From: Phycicoccus sp. CSK15P-2
GTDB lineage: Bacteria; Actinomycetota; Actinomycetes; Actinomycetales; Dermatophilaceae
Length of the DNA: 64,000 nucleotides
Direction: 5' to 3'
Assembly (NCBI RefSeq): GCF_016888005.1
Contig: NZ_JAFDVE010000024.1
Location: 1-64,000 of the forward strand
Shown here piece by piece: positions 31,997-44,334 of the stretch. How positions within the stretch are numbered: position 1 is the first letter of the stretch; every line of letters begins with the position of its first letter. A program made the position numbers and the translations under genes. The notes beneath the pieces were generated by a model. That model was not told the origin of the DNA, ran no database searches, and was given only the letters and a program-made list of their open reading frames with translations.

Positions 31997-33010
31997 TCAG
32001 CCCCGGGTGGTGGCGGCGTCGGCGAGACGCCGTGCGAGGTCGAGCGAGCCCCGGGTCACCGTCCTGGCGGCTTCCGGTGCCAGCCCGGCCAGCCCGCAGG
32101 CGGGTGAGACGTCGAGCCCCGAGGCCTCCTCGGCGACGAGCCCGGTCCGTTCGAGCGCACGGCGCAGCAGGTCGTGGGCCCGGGCGTCGTCGGTCCCGCC
32201 GTCGGTGGCGAGCACGCCGGCGACCACCCCGACGCCGGACTCGAGCGTCGCGGCCACGGACTCCCAGCGCGTGGCGGAGGCGTCGACGAGGTCGAGCGCG
32301 AGCGCCCCCGCCCCGACCGACCGCAGCAGCGGCAGCGGGGCACGCGGATGGCACGAGTGGACGACGGTCGGCCCGTCGTGGGCGGCCAGCACGTCGCGCA
32401 GACCGGCCGCGACGACCTGGCGGTCGACGGCCCGGACCCGCCCGTACCCGGACGCCGTCGGCAGGCTGCCCTCGAGCACGGCCGGCAGCGACGGCTCGTC
32501 GAGCTGCAGGACGACCTCGGCCCCGGGCACGAGCCGGCGGACGTCGCCCACGTGGTCCGCGACACCCTCTGCGAGCGAGGCGACGAGGTCGGCGACCGCT
32601 CCGGGGTCGGAGACGACACGCTCACCGCGGGTCAGCTCGAGCGTGGCGGCGAGGGTCCACGGGCCGCAGACCTGCACCTTGAGGGGGCCTGCGTACGCCT
32701 CGTAGGCCTCGGCGAGCTCGTCGAGATCCTCGCGCCGGAACGCGGCGGTGCGCGCTGCGTCGCGGCCGGGGCGGCCGACGAGCCGCCAGCCGCTGGGCTG
32801 GAGGTCGACCGGAAGGTCGACGAGCAGCCCGGCCGCTCGGCCGATCATGTCGGCACCCGGGCCACGCGCCGGGGTCTCGGGGAGGTACGGCAGCCCGAGC
32901 CCGTCGGCGTCCACGAGGAGGTCGCGCACGGACCGGACGGCCTCGCGTGCCGAGGTCCCCGGCCACGACCCGATGCCGGTGGCACGGGTGGGTGTCGGGT
33001 TCGTCGTCAC
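31997..33010 (-). CDS. MetE-like (cobalamin-independent methionine synthase C-terminal type) protein
   Basis: A 337-residue protein equal to the C-terminal catalytic half of MetE, the form found in archaea and many actinobacteria. Motifs: IGSWPGTSAREAVR at the N-terminus, LQLDEPSLPAVL (substrate Asp/Glu), VVHSCHPRAP (His and Cys zinc ligands) and DVSPACGLAGL (the second zinc Cys). It could transfer a methyl group to homocysteine or another thiol, but it lacks the methyltetrahydrofolate-binding N-terminal half, so the donor is unclear. The GTG at 33010 overlaps the stop of the DUF998 gene by 4 nt. M. tuberculosis has a similar gene next to ligA. Confidence 0.85.
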   Translation of the reverse strand: MTTNPTPTRATGIGSWPGTSAREAVRSVRDLLVDADGLGLPYLPETPARGPGADMIGRAAGLLVDLPVDLQPSGWRLVGRPGRDAARTAAFRREDLDELAEAYEAYAGPLKVQVCGPWTLAATLELTRGERVVSDPGAVADLVASLAEGVADHVGDVRRLVPGAEVVLQLDEPSLPAVLEGSLPTASGYGRVRAVDRQVVAAGLRDVLAAHDGPTVVHSCHPRAPLPLLRSVGAGALALDLVDASATRWESVAATLESGVGVVAGVLATDGGTDDARAHDLLRRALERTGLVAEEASGLDVSPACGLAGLAPEAARTVTRGSLDLARRLADAATTRG

Positions 33011-33738
33011 CCGGACATTGTCCAGGGGCCGTGGTCGGACGTGTCGCCGTGGTCCGGTGCCGGGCGCCGCCGGACCGCACCGGCGGCCATCAGCCCGAGG
33101 CACAGGATCCACAGGCTCGTCACGGAGATCTGGAACCGCTGGGCCAGGCCCGCCTCCCACGAGGACGGTCCGACCAGCGCGGTCACCCCGAGGAGGACGG
33201 TCCCGAGGACGCCGCCTACCCACACGGTCGCCCACGCGCTGCGGTGCAGCCAGGCCGGTCCGCCCCGCCGGGTGTCGAGGCCCACCGCCGCCGCCCCGAC
33301 GAACACGCCCCCCTGGGAGACGACGCTCAGGGCGTCGTGGACCCACCACTGCACGAGGTCGGCCCCGGTGCCGCACCGCGAGATGTCCTCGCACGGCAGC
33401 GGGACGAGGGCGGCCGCCGCACATCCGATCGCGAAGGCCGTCGTCGCGACCACGAGGACGCGGCGCCACCGACGCCTCCCGGCGACGGTGGCCACGAACG
33501 GCAGCAGGACGAGGACGAGAAGACCGCACACGACGTCCGCGGTGCGCAGGAACCCCGACAACGGGGCGCCGGGGACCTGGAGCCTGCTGACGACGGCGAA
33601 CCAGTCATGGCCCGGTGAGACGGCGGCGTCGACGAGGTACGCGGAGTAGCAGCACGCGGCCACGGCGCCGGCCGCCGCGAGCGTCAACGCGCGGCGCCCG
33701 CCGCCGCCCGCGCCGTGCTCCCCGGGACCCGGAGCCAT
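33007..33738 (-). CDS. DUF998-type membrane protein
   Basis: A 243-residue protein with about six transmembrane helices. The N-terminal half carries SPGHDWFAVVSRLQVPGAPLSGFLRTADVVCGLLVLVLLP, the layout of DUF998 membrane proteins, with an extracytoplasmic Cys pair (CEDISRCGTG). Function unknown. The ATG at 33738 sits 7 nt after a GACAAT -10 element and no ribosome site is visible, so it is probably leaderless. Its TGA overlaps the MetE-like GTG by 4 nt, placing both in one transcript. Confidence 0.78.
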   Translation of the reverse strand: MAPGPGEHGAGGGGRRALTLAAAGAVAACCYSAYLVDAAVSPGHDWFAVVSRLQVPGAPLSGFLRTADVVCGLLVLVLLPFVATVAGRRRWRRVLVVATTAFAIGCAAAALVPLPCEDISRCGTGADLVQWWVHDALSVVSQGGVFVGAAAVGLDTRRGGPAWLHRSAWATVWVGGVLGTVLLGVTALVGPSSWEAGLAQRFQISVTSLWILCLGLMAAGAVRRRPAPDHGDTSDHGPWTMSG

Positions 33739-33745
33739 GGACAGG

Positions 33746-33751
33746 ATTGTC
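33746..33751 (-). promoter_or_regulatory. -10 element, leaderless DUF998 gene
   Basis: GACAAT on the minus strand, 7 nt before the ATG at 33738. Confidence 0.5.
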
Positions 33752-33792
33752 CCCCGACCGGCTCGGACCAGGCACCCCGCCGGGCGACGCGC

Positions 33793-33798
33793 TACGTT
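33793..33798 (+). promoter_or_regulatory. -10 element, leaderless NIPA-like gene
   Basis: TACGTT, 7 nt before the GTG at 33806. Confidence 0.5.
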
Positions 33799-33805
33799 GA
33801 AACCT

Positions 33806-34719
33806 GTGCTTCCGGGGCTGGTCGGAGCCTTCGGTGCCGCCGTGGCGTACGGCCTCGGCTCGGTGCTCCAGGCCGTCGCGGCCCGGAGCACCCCCACGGT
33901 GGACGGCCTCGACCCGCGCCTCATGCTGCGGCTGGCCGCGTCCTGGCGCTACCTGCTCGGCGTGGGTCTCGACGTCGTCGGCTTCGTCCTGTCGATCGCC
34001 GCGGTCCGGACCTTGCCGCTCTTCGTCGTCCAGGCGGTCGTCGCGTCGTTCCTCGCCATCACGGCGGTCGTCGGGGCGGTCGTGCTCAAGATGCGGCTGC
34101 GCCGGTCGGACCGGGTGGGGCTCGTGGTCGTCGTCGCCGGGCTCGTGCTCGTGGGCCTGTCCGCGGCCGAGGACCGGGCGGTCGACGTCGTGCGGGCCGA
34201 GGAGTGGGGCGTCCTCGTCGCCACCGTCGTCCTCGCGCTCGTCGCCGTCCCCCTGGCCCGGCTGTCCGGTGCTGCCGGCGCGGCCGCGCTCGGCGCCGTG
34301 GCCGGTCTCGCCTTCGGCCTCACGTCGGTGGCCGCCCGGATGCTGCCCGGCTCGCTCGCGCCGGACGCGCTGCTCGGCTCGCTCGAGGTGCTCCTCGAGA
34401 GCCCGGCGACGTACGCGCTCGGGCTCGCCGGCGCACTCGCCCTGCTCACCTACTCGACCGCGCTCCAGCGAGGAACGGTCACTCAGGCGACCGCCCCGCT
34501 CGTCGTCGGTGAGACCGTCCTGCCGGCCGTCGTCGGGCTCGTGCTGCTCGGGGACCGGCCCCGCGAGGGCTGGGGCTGGGTCGCGGTTGCCGGGTTCGTG
34601 CTCGCGGTGGCCGGGGCCGTGAGCCTCTCCCGGCACGGCGAGGTGACCGACCACGACCTCGGCGACGCGCCCCACCCCGGCGCACCCCCCACGCCCACCA
34701 CACCGACAGGGAGCCCCGA

Positions 34720-34723
<4 letters not shown>
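33806..34723 (+). CDS. NIPA/DMT-superfamily transporter
   Basis: A 305-residue integral membrane protein with about nine to ten helices in the DMT (EamA/NIPA) pattern: YGLGSVLQAVAARS at the start, then VVQAVVASFLAITAVVGAVVLKMRL, and the second half with LLTYSTALQRGTVTQATAPLVVGETVLPAVVGLVLLGDR. NIPA-type members are putative magnesium transporters; the substrate here is unproven. The GTG at 33806 is probably leaderless. It overlaps lysX by 4 nt, so it is probably produced with LysX. Confidence 0.78.
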
Positions 34724-38115
<3,392 letters not shown>

Positions 38116-38138
38116 CGACCACCCGAGGAGCACAGCGG

Positions 38139-39587
38139 ATGACGACCGTCGACCAGCCGACCGGCACCCTCGGGCGCGTCTCCCTGCTCACCCTGACGGG
38201 CGTGGTCGTCGGCTCCATGGTGGGCGGCGGCGTGTTCACGCTGCCGGCCGAGTTCGGCGGGTCGGCCGGGGTCATCGCGGCGGTCGTCGCGTGGACGCTC
38301 GCCGGGGTGGGGATGCTCATGATCGGCTTCGTCTTCCAGTCCCTCGCCGTGCGCAAGCCCGACCTCGACTCGGGCGTCTACGTGTACGCGCAGGTGGGGT
38401 TCGGCAACTATGCCGGGTTCAGCTCCGCCTTCGGGTACTGGGCGAGCAACATCGCGGGCAACGTCTTCTACCTCGTCTTCACGATGACGTCGCTCAGCGC
38501 GTTCTTCCCGGGCCTGGACGACGGCACGACGCTGCTCGCCGTGGTGCTGTCGTCGGCCGGGATCTGGCTCATCCACACGCTCGTCGCGCGCGGGGTGCGC
38601 GAGGCGGCGGGGGTCAACCGGGTCGTCACCGTCGTCAAGGTCGTCCCCATCCTCGTGTTCGTCGTCGTCGTGGCGCTCGCCTTCGACCCGGCCACGTTCG
38701 CGGCGAACCTCTGGGGTGGCGAGGCGCACACCGTGGGGTCGCTCTTCGAGCAGGTGACGCAGACGATGCTCGTCACGACGTTCGTCTTCCTCGGCATCGA
38801 GGGCGCGAGCGTCTACTCGCGGCTGGCGCGTCGCCGCGAGGACGTCGGGCGCGCGACGCTCGCCGGGTTCGGCAGCGTCCTCGTCGTCTTCGTCCTCGTG
38901 ACGATGGTGTCCTACGGGGTGCTCCCCCGCACCGACCTCGCCGACGCCGCGCAGCCCTCGATGGGCACGGTCCTCGAGGAGGTCGTCGGGCCGTGGGGGG
39001 CCACCTTCGTCCGGGTCGCCGTCATCGTGTCCGTGCTCGGCGCCTACCTCGCGTGGACGCTGCTCAGCGCCGAGGTGCTCTACATGCCGGCGCGCACCGA
39101 GGTGATGCCGCGCTTCCTGCGCCGGCTGAACCGGCACGAGACGCCGATCGCGGCGCTGCTCACGACGAGTCTGGCCGTGCAGGTGCTCCTGCTCGCCACG
39201 TTCGTCGTCGAGGACGCTCTCGACTTCATGCTCAAGCTCGACACCGCACTGGCCCTCATCCCGTACCTGCTCGCGGCCTCCTACGCGCTCAAGCTCACGG
39301 TGACCGGAGAGACGTACGGCGCAGGCGACACGGGCGAGCGGCGGCGGCAGCGGACGGTCGCGGTGCTCGCGGTCGTCTACTCGGTGTTCCTGCTGTACGC
39401 GGCCGGGGTCGTGTACCTGCTCATGGCCTGCGTCGTCTACGCCCCGGGGACGCTGCTCTACGTCATGTCCCGGCGCGAGCAGGGGCTGCCGGTGTTCCGG
39501 CCGGTCGAGGCCGTCGTCGCGGCGGTGTTCGTGACCGCCGGGGTGGTGGGCGTGGTCGTCGTCGCGACGGGGGCGCTGTCGATCTGA
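38139..39587 (+). CDS. APC-family amino acid antiporter (arginine/ornithine type)
   Basis: A 482-residue transporter of the APC superfamily with twelve or more helices. The helix-1 motif TGVVVGSMVGGGVFTLPAEFGGSAG (unwound Gly-rich binding segment) and YVYAQVGFGNYAGFSSAFGYWASNIAGN match basic amino acid/polyamine antiporters of the ArcD/LysI type. The ATG at 38139 has GAGGAG 8 nt upstream and lies 23 bp after lysX, so co-transcription is likely. Since LysX consumes lysine, lysine or another basic amino acid is a reasonable substrate, but this is context-based. A strong hairpin overlaps its stop codon. Confidence 0.85.
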   Translation: MTTVDQPTGTLGRVSLLTLTGVVVGSMVGGGVFTLPAEFGGSAGVIAAVVAWTLAGVGMLMIGFVFQSLAVRKPDLDSGVYVYAQVGFGNYAGFSSAFGYWASNIAGNVFYLVFTMTSLSAFFPGLDDGTTLLAVVLSSAGIWLIHTLVARGVREAAGVNRVVTVVKVVPILVFVVVVALAFDPATFAANLWGGEAHTVGSLFEQVTQTMLVTTFVFLGIEGASVYSRLARRREDVGRATLAGFGSVLVVFVLVTMVSYGVLPRTDLADAAQPSMGTVLEEVVGPWGATFVRVAVIVSVLGAYLAWTLLSAEVLYMPARTEVMPRFLRRLNRHETPIAALLTTSLAVQVLLLATFVVEDALDFMLKLDTALALIPYLLAASYALKLTVTGETYGAGDTGERRRQRTVAVLAVVYSVFLLYAAGVVYLLMACVVYAPGTLLYVMSRREQGLPVFRPVEAVVAAVFVTAGVVGVVVVATGALSI

Positions 39588-39596
39588 CAGCGCCCC
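39570..39596. terminator. Hairpin overlapping APC antiporter stop
   Basis: Perfect 11-bp stem (39570-39580 with 39586-39596) and a 5-nt loop, extended by four more pairs past a one-base bulge. It contains the TGA at 39585-39587 and lies between convergent genes (the pirin gene ends at 39621). Confidence 0.7.
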
Positions 39597-39620
39597 GCGT
39601 CGGACCGGAGGACGACTCGC

Positions 39621-40595
39621 TCAGAGGACGTCGTGCCCGGGGTGCGGCTCGCTCGGGATGGTCCCGAGCCGGCCGGCCTGGAAGTCCTCGAAGGCCTGGA
39701 CGAGCTCGGCGCGGGTGTTCATGACGAACGGGCCGTACGCCGCGACGGGCTCGCGGATCGGGCGCCCGCCGAGGATGTAGAGGTCCAGGCTCGGGCTGCG
39801 GCTCTCCTGGGACTCGTCGGCGCCGACCTCGACGACGTCGCCGCCACCGAGCACCGCGAGCTGGCCCATCCGCAGGGCGCGCCGGTCCGGGCCGACGCTG
39901 CCGTTGCCGTTCAGGGCGTAGACGAGGGCGTTGTAGCCCGGCTCCCACGGCAGACGGACCCGCGCGCCGGGCGCGACGGTGACGTGCAGGGCCACGATCG
40001 GGGTGTGCGTGATGCCCGGACCCTCGTGGCCGTCGAGCTCGCCGGCGATGACCCGCACGAGCGCCCCGCCGTCCGGGCTGGAGAGCAGCGCGACGTCACC
40101 GCCGCGGATGTCCTGGTAGCGCGGCGGGGACATCTTCTGCGCCCGCGGCAGGTTGACCCACAGCTGGAGGCCGTGGAAGAGGCCACCGCTGACGACGAGC
40201 TCCTCGGGCGGGACCTCGATGTGCAGCAGGCCGGAGCCGGCGGTCATCCACTGGGTGTCTCCGTTGGTGATGACGCCTCCCCCACCGGTGCTGTCCCGGT
40301 GCACGAAGGTGCCGTCGATGATGTAGGTGACGGTCTCGAAGCCACGGTGCGGGTGCCAGGCGGTCCCCTTGGGCTCGCCGGGGGCGTACTCGACCTCGCC
40401 CATCTGGTCCATGTGGATGAACGGGTCGAGCGCTGCGAGGTCGACGCCGGCGAACGCGCGCCGGACCGGGAAGCCCTCGCCCTCGAAACCCTGCGGCGCC
40501 GTCGTGATGCTGCGGACGGGCCGCGAGACCGCCGTCGCCAGAGGCTCGGCGACCTTGGGCAGGGTCAGGATGTCCTCGACGGTCACGGCCGGCAT
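39621..40595 (-). CDS. Pirin family protein
   Basis: A 324-residue bicupin of the pirin family. The N-terminal cupin has metal-binding His residues in WHPHRGFETVTYIIDG and the later segment TAGSGLLHIEVPPEE (His and Glu). The C-terminal cupin is divergent. Some pirins have quercetin 2,3-dioxygenase activity; others act as redox-linked cofactors. The ATG at 40595 has GAGGAG about 10 nt upstream; an upstream GTG at 40604 would abut that site. Control by a MarR-type regulator is suggested by an inverted repeat in the promoter. Confidence 0.92.
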   Translation of the reverse strand: MPAVTVEDILTLPKVAEPLATAVSRPVRSITTAPQGFEGEGFPVRRAFAGVDLAALDPFIHMDQMGEVEYAPGEPKGTAWHPHRGFETVTYIIDGTFVHRDSTGGGGVITNGDTQWMTAGSGLLHIEVPPEELVVSGGLFHGLQLWVNLPRAQKMSPPRYQDIRGGDVALLSSPDGGALVRVIAGELDGHEGPGITHTPIVALHVTVAPGARVRLPWEPGYNALVYALNGNGSVGPDRRALRMGQLAVLGGGDVVEVGADESQESRSPSLDLYILGGRPIREPVAAYGPFVMNTRAELVQAFEDFQAGRLGTIPSEPHPGHDVL

Positions 40596-40647
40596 GTCAC
40601 TCACGCTCCTCGGTGCACATCCTCCGGGGTGGAGGCTGCCGGGTCCA

Positions 40648-40667
40648 ACGATAGTTGACGCTTCAAC
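40648..40667 (-). promoter_or_regulatory. Pirin promoter with MarR-type operator
   Basis: On the minus strand, the inverted repeat GTTGA-AGCG-TCAAC (40667-40654) is immediately followed by TATCGT (40653-40648), a good -10. Repeats of the TTGAAGCNTCAA kind are known operators of MarR-family redox or phenolic sensors near pirin genes. The regulator is not in the window. Confidence 0.5.
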
Positions 40668-40775
40668 ATTCCGGTGGAGGACGAGGGTGCGCAACATGCC
40701 GACCGTCGAACCTCGTCGTCCGCATGTCGCGCGCCCTCGTCATGCGGCCCGCTGCCGCACGGCGTGCCCCCGGGC

Positions 40776-40781
40776 TAGGGT
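40776..40781 (+). promoter_or_regulatory. -10 element, leaderless small membrane gene
   Basis: TAGGGT, 7 nt before the GTG at 40789. Confidence 0.5.
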
Positions 40782-40788
40782 CGGGGGC

Positions 40789-40986
40789 GTGAACCGGACG
40801 GTGTCGCTCGTGCTCGGGGTCGTGTGCGTCCTCGTCGGTCTGCTCTGGACCGGACAGGGGCTCGGCTACGTCGGTGGCAGCCCGATGACGGGAGTGACCC
40901 TGTGGGCGGTCGTCGGGCCGGTCGTCGTGCTCGCCGGTGTCGCGCTGCTCACGGTCCGGGGTCGTGGCCGCCGCGGCGGAGGCTGA
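40789..40986 (+). CDS. Small two-helix membrane protein
   Basis: A 65-residue protein with two transmembrane helices (TVSLVLGVVCVLVGLLWTGQGLG and TLWAVVGPVVVLAGVALLTVRG) and a basic C-terminus RGRGRRGGG. Such proteins are common in actinobacteria and uncharacterised. The GTG at 40789 is supported by a well-placed -10 element and hydrophobicity starting directly. It converges with the DksA/TraR gene 6 bp away. Confidence 0.7.
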   Translation: MNRTVSLVLGVVCVLVGLLWTGQGLGYVGGSPMTGVTLWAVVGPVVVLAGVALLTVRGRGRRGGG

Positions 40987-40992
40987 CGCGGG

Positions 40993-41349
40993 TCAGCCGG
41001 CATGCTCGACACAGGTGCGGGCGGTGGGCCGCGCCTCGAGGCGCGCGGCCGGGATGGGCTCGCCGCACACGTCGCACCGGCCGTAGCCGCCCTCCCGCAG
41101 CCGGTCGGCCGCAGCCTCCACCTCGGCCAGGCGGCGCCGCACACCGTCGGTCAGCGCGGCGAGCTGGGACCGCTCGTAGGCGATCGTCTGCCCCTCGGGG
41201 TCGTGCTCGTCGTCGGCGTTGGAGTCGCGCGAGGCGGCGACGAGCCGCTCCATGTCGCGCTCCATCGTGGCGAGCCGCTCGCGGAGCGCGTCGCGCTCGT
41301 CGGTGACCCGGGCGGCCGCCCGCGCGTCGGGCGGCGGCTCAGCGGGCAC
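40993..41349 (-). CDS. DksA/TraR-type zinc finger protein
   Basis: A 118-residue protein: an N-terminal coiled coil ([26 protein letters not shown]... through [15 protein letters not shown]) and a C-terminal zinc finger [27 protein letters not shown]. Three Cys plus a His (C-x2-C...C-x2-H) replace the usual four Cys. Related proteins bind the RNA polymerase secondary channel; actinobacterial versions without the acidic coiled-coil tip may not act like DksA. The GTG at 41349 overlaps the mnmA 3' end by 11 nt; a later start is possible. Confidence 0.82.
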   Translation of the reverse strand: MPAEPPPDARAAARVTDERDALRERLATMERDMERLVAASRDSNADDEHDPEGQTIAYERSQLAALTDGVRRRLAEVEAAADRLREGGYGRCDVCGEPIPAARLEARPTARTCVEHAG

Positions 41350-42421
41350 GTGAAGCCGCGGTGATGGTGGCCGAGCCCACGACGCGGGTGCCGTCGTAGA
41401 GGACCACAGACTGCCCCGGTGCGACGCCGCGCACGCGACGGTCGAGGCCGACAGTGACGGCGTCGTCGGCGACCTGCGCCACCGCCGGCACCTCCTCGCC
41501 GTGTGCCCGCACCTGGGCGCCGACCCGCACCTGTCCCGCGGGGGCCGGCCCGCACCAGCGGAGGTGCTCGCCCTCGACGACGTCGACGCCGAGGAGCTCG
41601 GCGGTCCCGATGACGACGCGGTTGCGCGGGGCGTCGACCTCGACGACGTAGCGCGGGTCGCCGTCGAGGCGGGATCGGTCGATGCCGAGGCCGCGCCGCT
41701 GTCCGACGGTGAACCCGTGGGTGCCGGCGTGCTCGCCGACGACCTCGCCGGTGACGGCGTCGACGAGCTCACCGGGCTGCTCGCCGAGACGCCTCGTGAG
41801 GAAGCCGCGGGTGTCGCCGTCCGGGATGAAGCAGATGTCGTGGCTGTCCGGCTTCTTCGCCACCGAGAACCCTCGCTCGGCGGCCTCCTCACGGACCCGG
41901 GACTTCAGCGAGTCGCCGAGCGGGAAGAACGACCGGGCCAGCTGGTCGGCGTCGAGCACGCCGAGCACGTAGGACTGGTCCTTGGCGGGGTCGACGGCCC
42001 GGTGCAGCTCGCGACCGGCCGCGCCCTCGACGACCCGCGCGTAGTGACCGGTGGCGACGGCGTCGAAGCCGAGCGCGAGGGCCTTGTCGAGCAGGCCGGC
42101 GAACTTGATCTTCTCGTTGCAGCGCAGGCACGGGTTGGGGGTCCGGCCCGCGGCGTACTCGGCGACGAAGTCCTCGACGACGTCGCGCTCGAAACGCTCG
42201 GCGAGGTCCCAGACGTAGAACGGGATGCCGAGCCGGTCCGCCACGCGGCGGGCGTCGCCGGCGTCCTCGATCGTGCAGCAGCCGCGCGCGGACTCGCGCA
42301 GCGTGGCGGCGGACCTGGACAGCGCGAGGTGCACCCCGACGACATCGTGGCCGGCGTCGAGCATCCGGGCCGCGGCGACCGCGGAGTCGACGCCGCCGGA
42401 CATCGCGGCGACGACGCGCAT
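41339..42421 (-). CDS. mnmA: tRNA-specific 2-thiouridylase
   Basis: Adds sulfur to U34 of tRNA Lys, Glu and Gln using persulfide from a cysteine desulfurase. The 360 residues show the PP-loop [13 protein letters not shown], the catalytic Cys pair C98 (NPCLRCNEK) and C197 (HDICFIPDG), and the C-terminal beta-barrel domains. Start and stop codons of mnmA and the upstream desulfurase share one base (TGATG), so translation is coupled, and the two gene products act in the same reaction. Confidence 0.97.
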   Translation of the reverse strand: MRVVAAMSGGVDSAVAAARMLDAGHDVVGVHLALSRSAATLRESARGCCTIEDAGDARRVADRLGIPFYVWDLAERFERDVVEDFVAEYAAGRTPNPCLRCNEKIKFAGLLDKALALGFDAVATGHYARVVEGAAGRELHRAVDPAKDQSYVLGVLDADQLARSFFPLGDSLKSRVREEAAERGFSVAKKPDSHDICFIPDGDTRGFLTRRLGEQPGELVDAVTGEVVGEHAGTHGFTVGQRRGLGIDRSRLDGDPRYVVEVDAPRNRVVIGTAELLGVDVVEGEHLRWCGPAPAGQVRVGAQVRAHGEEVPAVAQVADDAVTVGLDRRVRGVAPGQSVVLYDGTRVVGSATITAASRAR

Positions 42422-43602
42422 CAGGCCGGGCCGCCGGCCCGTCGCGCCCGCTCGACGACCCCGGGCAGGGCCGCGAGGAAGGCGTCGACGTCGGCGTCGG
42501 TCGACGTGTGCCCGAGGGAGAGCCGCAGCGCGCCGCGGGTCTCGGTCTCGGAGTACCCCATGGCGAGGAGGACGTGGCTGGGCTGCGGCACGCCCGCCTG
42601 GCAGGCCGAGCCGGTGCTGCACTCGACCCCCGCGGCGTCGAGCAGGTAGAGCAGCGAGTCGCCCTGGCATCCGGGGACGAGGAGGTGGGCGTTTCCGGGC
42701 AGCCGCCCGGTGCCGTCGCCGGCGCGCCAGCATCCGCTGACCGTGATGCCGAGGTCGAGCGCGAGCGCGCCTTCGACGAGACGGTCGCGCAGCGCGAGGA
42801 CCCGCTTGGCCTCGACGTCGCGGGTCGCGACGGTCTCGTCGAGGGCGACGGCGAAGGCGTGCACGGCCGGGACGTCGAGGGTCCCGCTGCGGACCTGACG
42901 CTCCTGGCCGCCTCCGTGCAGCTGCGGGACGAGGGAGGCGTCACGGGCGGCGATGAGCGCGCCGACCCCGACGGGTCCCCCGACCTTGTGCGCCGTGACG
43001 GTCATCAGGTCGGCGCCGGACTCGTCGAAGCGGACGGGGAGGTGGGACAGCGCCTGGACGGCGTCGGTGTGGAACGGCACGCCGTGCTCGCGGGCGACGG
43101 CGGCGAGCTCGGCGACGGGCTGGACGGTGCCGACCTCGTTGTTCGCCCACATGACGCTGGCGAGTGCGACGTCGTCGCCCTCGTCGAGCGCGGCGCGGAG
43201 GTCGTCGACGGCGAGGTGGCCGCAGCGGTCGGGCTCGAGCCGGCTGACGGTGGCGCCGTGGTGCTCGGCGAGGAAGTCGACCGGGTCGAGGACGGCGTGG
43301 TGCTCGATGCGGCTCGTGACGAGCCGGGTCCGCGCCGGGTCGGCGTCGCGGCGGCTCCCCCAGGTGCCCTTGACGGCGAGGTTGTCCGCCTCGGTACCGC
43401 CCGAGGTGAAGACGACCTCGGACGGGCGGCAGCCGAGGGCGGCCGCGATCCGCTCGCGGGACTCCTCGACCGTCTTGCGGGCGGCACGGCCGGCAGTGTG
43501 CAGCGAGGATGCGTTGCCGACCCGGCCGGCGGACTGCGTGAAGGCCTCCACCGCGGCAGGGAACATCGGCGTCGTCGCCGCGTGGTCGAGGTAGTGCGTC
43601 AC
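42421..43602 (-). CDS. iscS: Cysteine desulfurase (IscS/NifS type)
   Basis: PLP enzyme taking sulfur from cysteine to give alanine and enzyme persulfide, feeding MnmA and Fe-S assembly. In the 393-residue protein: [13 protein letters not shown] (N-terminal PLP segment), [13 protein letters not shown], the PLP Lys K206 in [15 protein letters not shown] and the catalytic Cys C334 in STGSACQAG. The loop has the extra Cys (CSTGSAC) seen in group I enzymes. The GTG at 43602 lies 8 nt after a TAGACT -10 and begins the conserved YLDHAATTP. mnmA follows immediately. Confidence 0.95.
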   Translation of the reverse strand: MTHYLDHAATTPMFPAAVEAFTQSAGRVGNASSLHTAGRAARKTVEESRERIAAALGCRPSEVVFTSGGTEADNLAVKGTWGSRRDADPARTRLVTSRIEHHAVLDPVDFLAEHHGATVSRLEPDRCGHLAVDDLRAALDEGDDVALASVMWANNEVGTVQPVAELAAVAREHGVPFHTDAVQALSHLPVRFDESGADLMTVTAHKVGGPVGVGALIAARDASLVPQLHGGGQERQVRSGTLDVPAVHAFAVALDETVATRDVEAKRVLALRDRLVEGALALDLGITVSGCWRAGDGTGRLPGNAHLLVPGCQGDSLLYLLDAAGVECSTGSACQAGVPQPSHVLLAMGYSETETRGALRLSLGHTSTDADVDAFLAALPGVVERARRAGGPA

Positions 43603-43610
43603 AAGGGTCG

Positions 43611-43616
43611 AGTCTA
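43611..43616 (-). promoter_or_regulatory. -10 element, leaderless cysteine desulfurase
   Basis: TAGACT on the minus strand, 8 nt before the GTG at 43602. Confidence 0.5.
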
Positions 43617-43661
43617 CGGTTCCGGCGGGCTTCGAGCCCTCCCGAGCCCCGCCCCGGGCGG

Positions 43662-44069
43662 TCAGGCCGGGAAGATGCAGAACGGGTGGCCTGCGGGGTC
43701 GGCGAGGACGTAGAGCGGCTCGTCCGGGTCGTCGGTGCGGTCGAACACGAGCCGCGCCCCGAGCGCCTCGGCCCGCGCGCGCTCGGCCTCGAGCTCCGAG
43801 ACGTCCGCCACGGTGAGGTCGAGGTGCAGCTGCATCGGCACCTCGTGGTCGGGCCAGGTCGTCGGTGTCAGCCGCTCGACCTCCTGGAAGGCGAGCCGGC
43901 GCGTGCCGTCGGCCTCGGTGAGGACGAGCCAGTCGGCGTCGTCGGTCGAGCCGTCGGTGGGCGGCTCGTCGCCCGGCCGGTACACCAGGCCGAGCAGCTC
44001 GCGGTAGAACTCCGCGAGCACGCGGACGTCGGTCGTGTCGATCACGGTGTGCAACAGACGCGGCGGCAC
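43662..44069 (-). CDS. VOC-family (glyoxalase/bleomycin resistance-like) protein
   Basis: A 135-residue, single vicinal-oxygen-chelate-fold protein: LHTVIDTTDVRVLAEFYRELLGL at the start, QLHLDLTVADVSELEAERARAEALGA mid-protein and LADPAGHPFCIFPA at the end. Metal positions His (LLHTV), His (LHLDL) and the C-terminal segment look conserved only in part. The substrate is not predictable. The GTG at 44069 has GAGAGGGGA upstream. It lies 59 bp upstream of the desulfurase, which has its own -10. Confidence 0.82.
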   Translation of the reverse strand: MPPRLLHTVIDTTDVRVLAEFYRELLGLVYRPGDEPPTDGSTDDADWLVLTEADGTRRLAFQEVERLTPTTWPDHEVPMQLHLDLTVADVSELEAERARAEALGARLVFDRTDDPDEPLYVLADPAGHPFCIFPA

Positions 44070-44334
44070 GGCATCCCCTCTCGGTCGCTACGGGCTCCTG
44101 AGGGGCCACCATCCCCCATGCCCACGCCGCGGGCAACCGGCACCCGTGCGCCGGCCCGTCCGTCCGGCGGGTACCGGGTCGCGTCCTGCCGCTCGCTGCG
44201 GTCGCTGCCCTCGGCGGCCCGCCGAGACGTCGGCTTCCGAGCCTTCCCCGCGCTGGCCGGTCGTGCGCCCGTACTGACCGGCCGGGCGACGGACGGGAGC
44301 CGACGGTCGGCCCGGGCGCCTCCTGACACGATCC

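Noticed and set aside
33010-33024. GACAAT 6 nt before the MetE-like GTG as a leaderless promoter
   Set aside because: It is the end of the DUF998 coding sequence, and the 4-nt gene overlap already explains expression; left as a possible internal promoter only.
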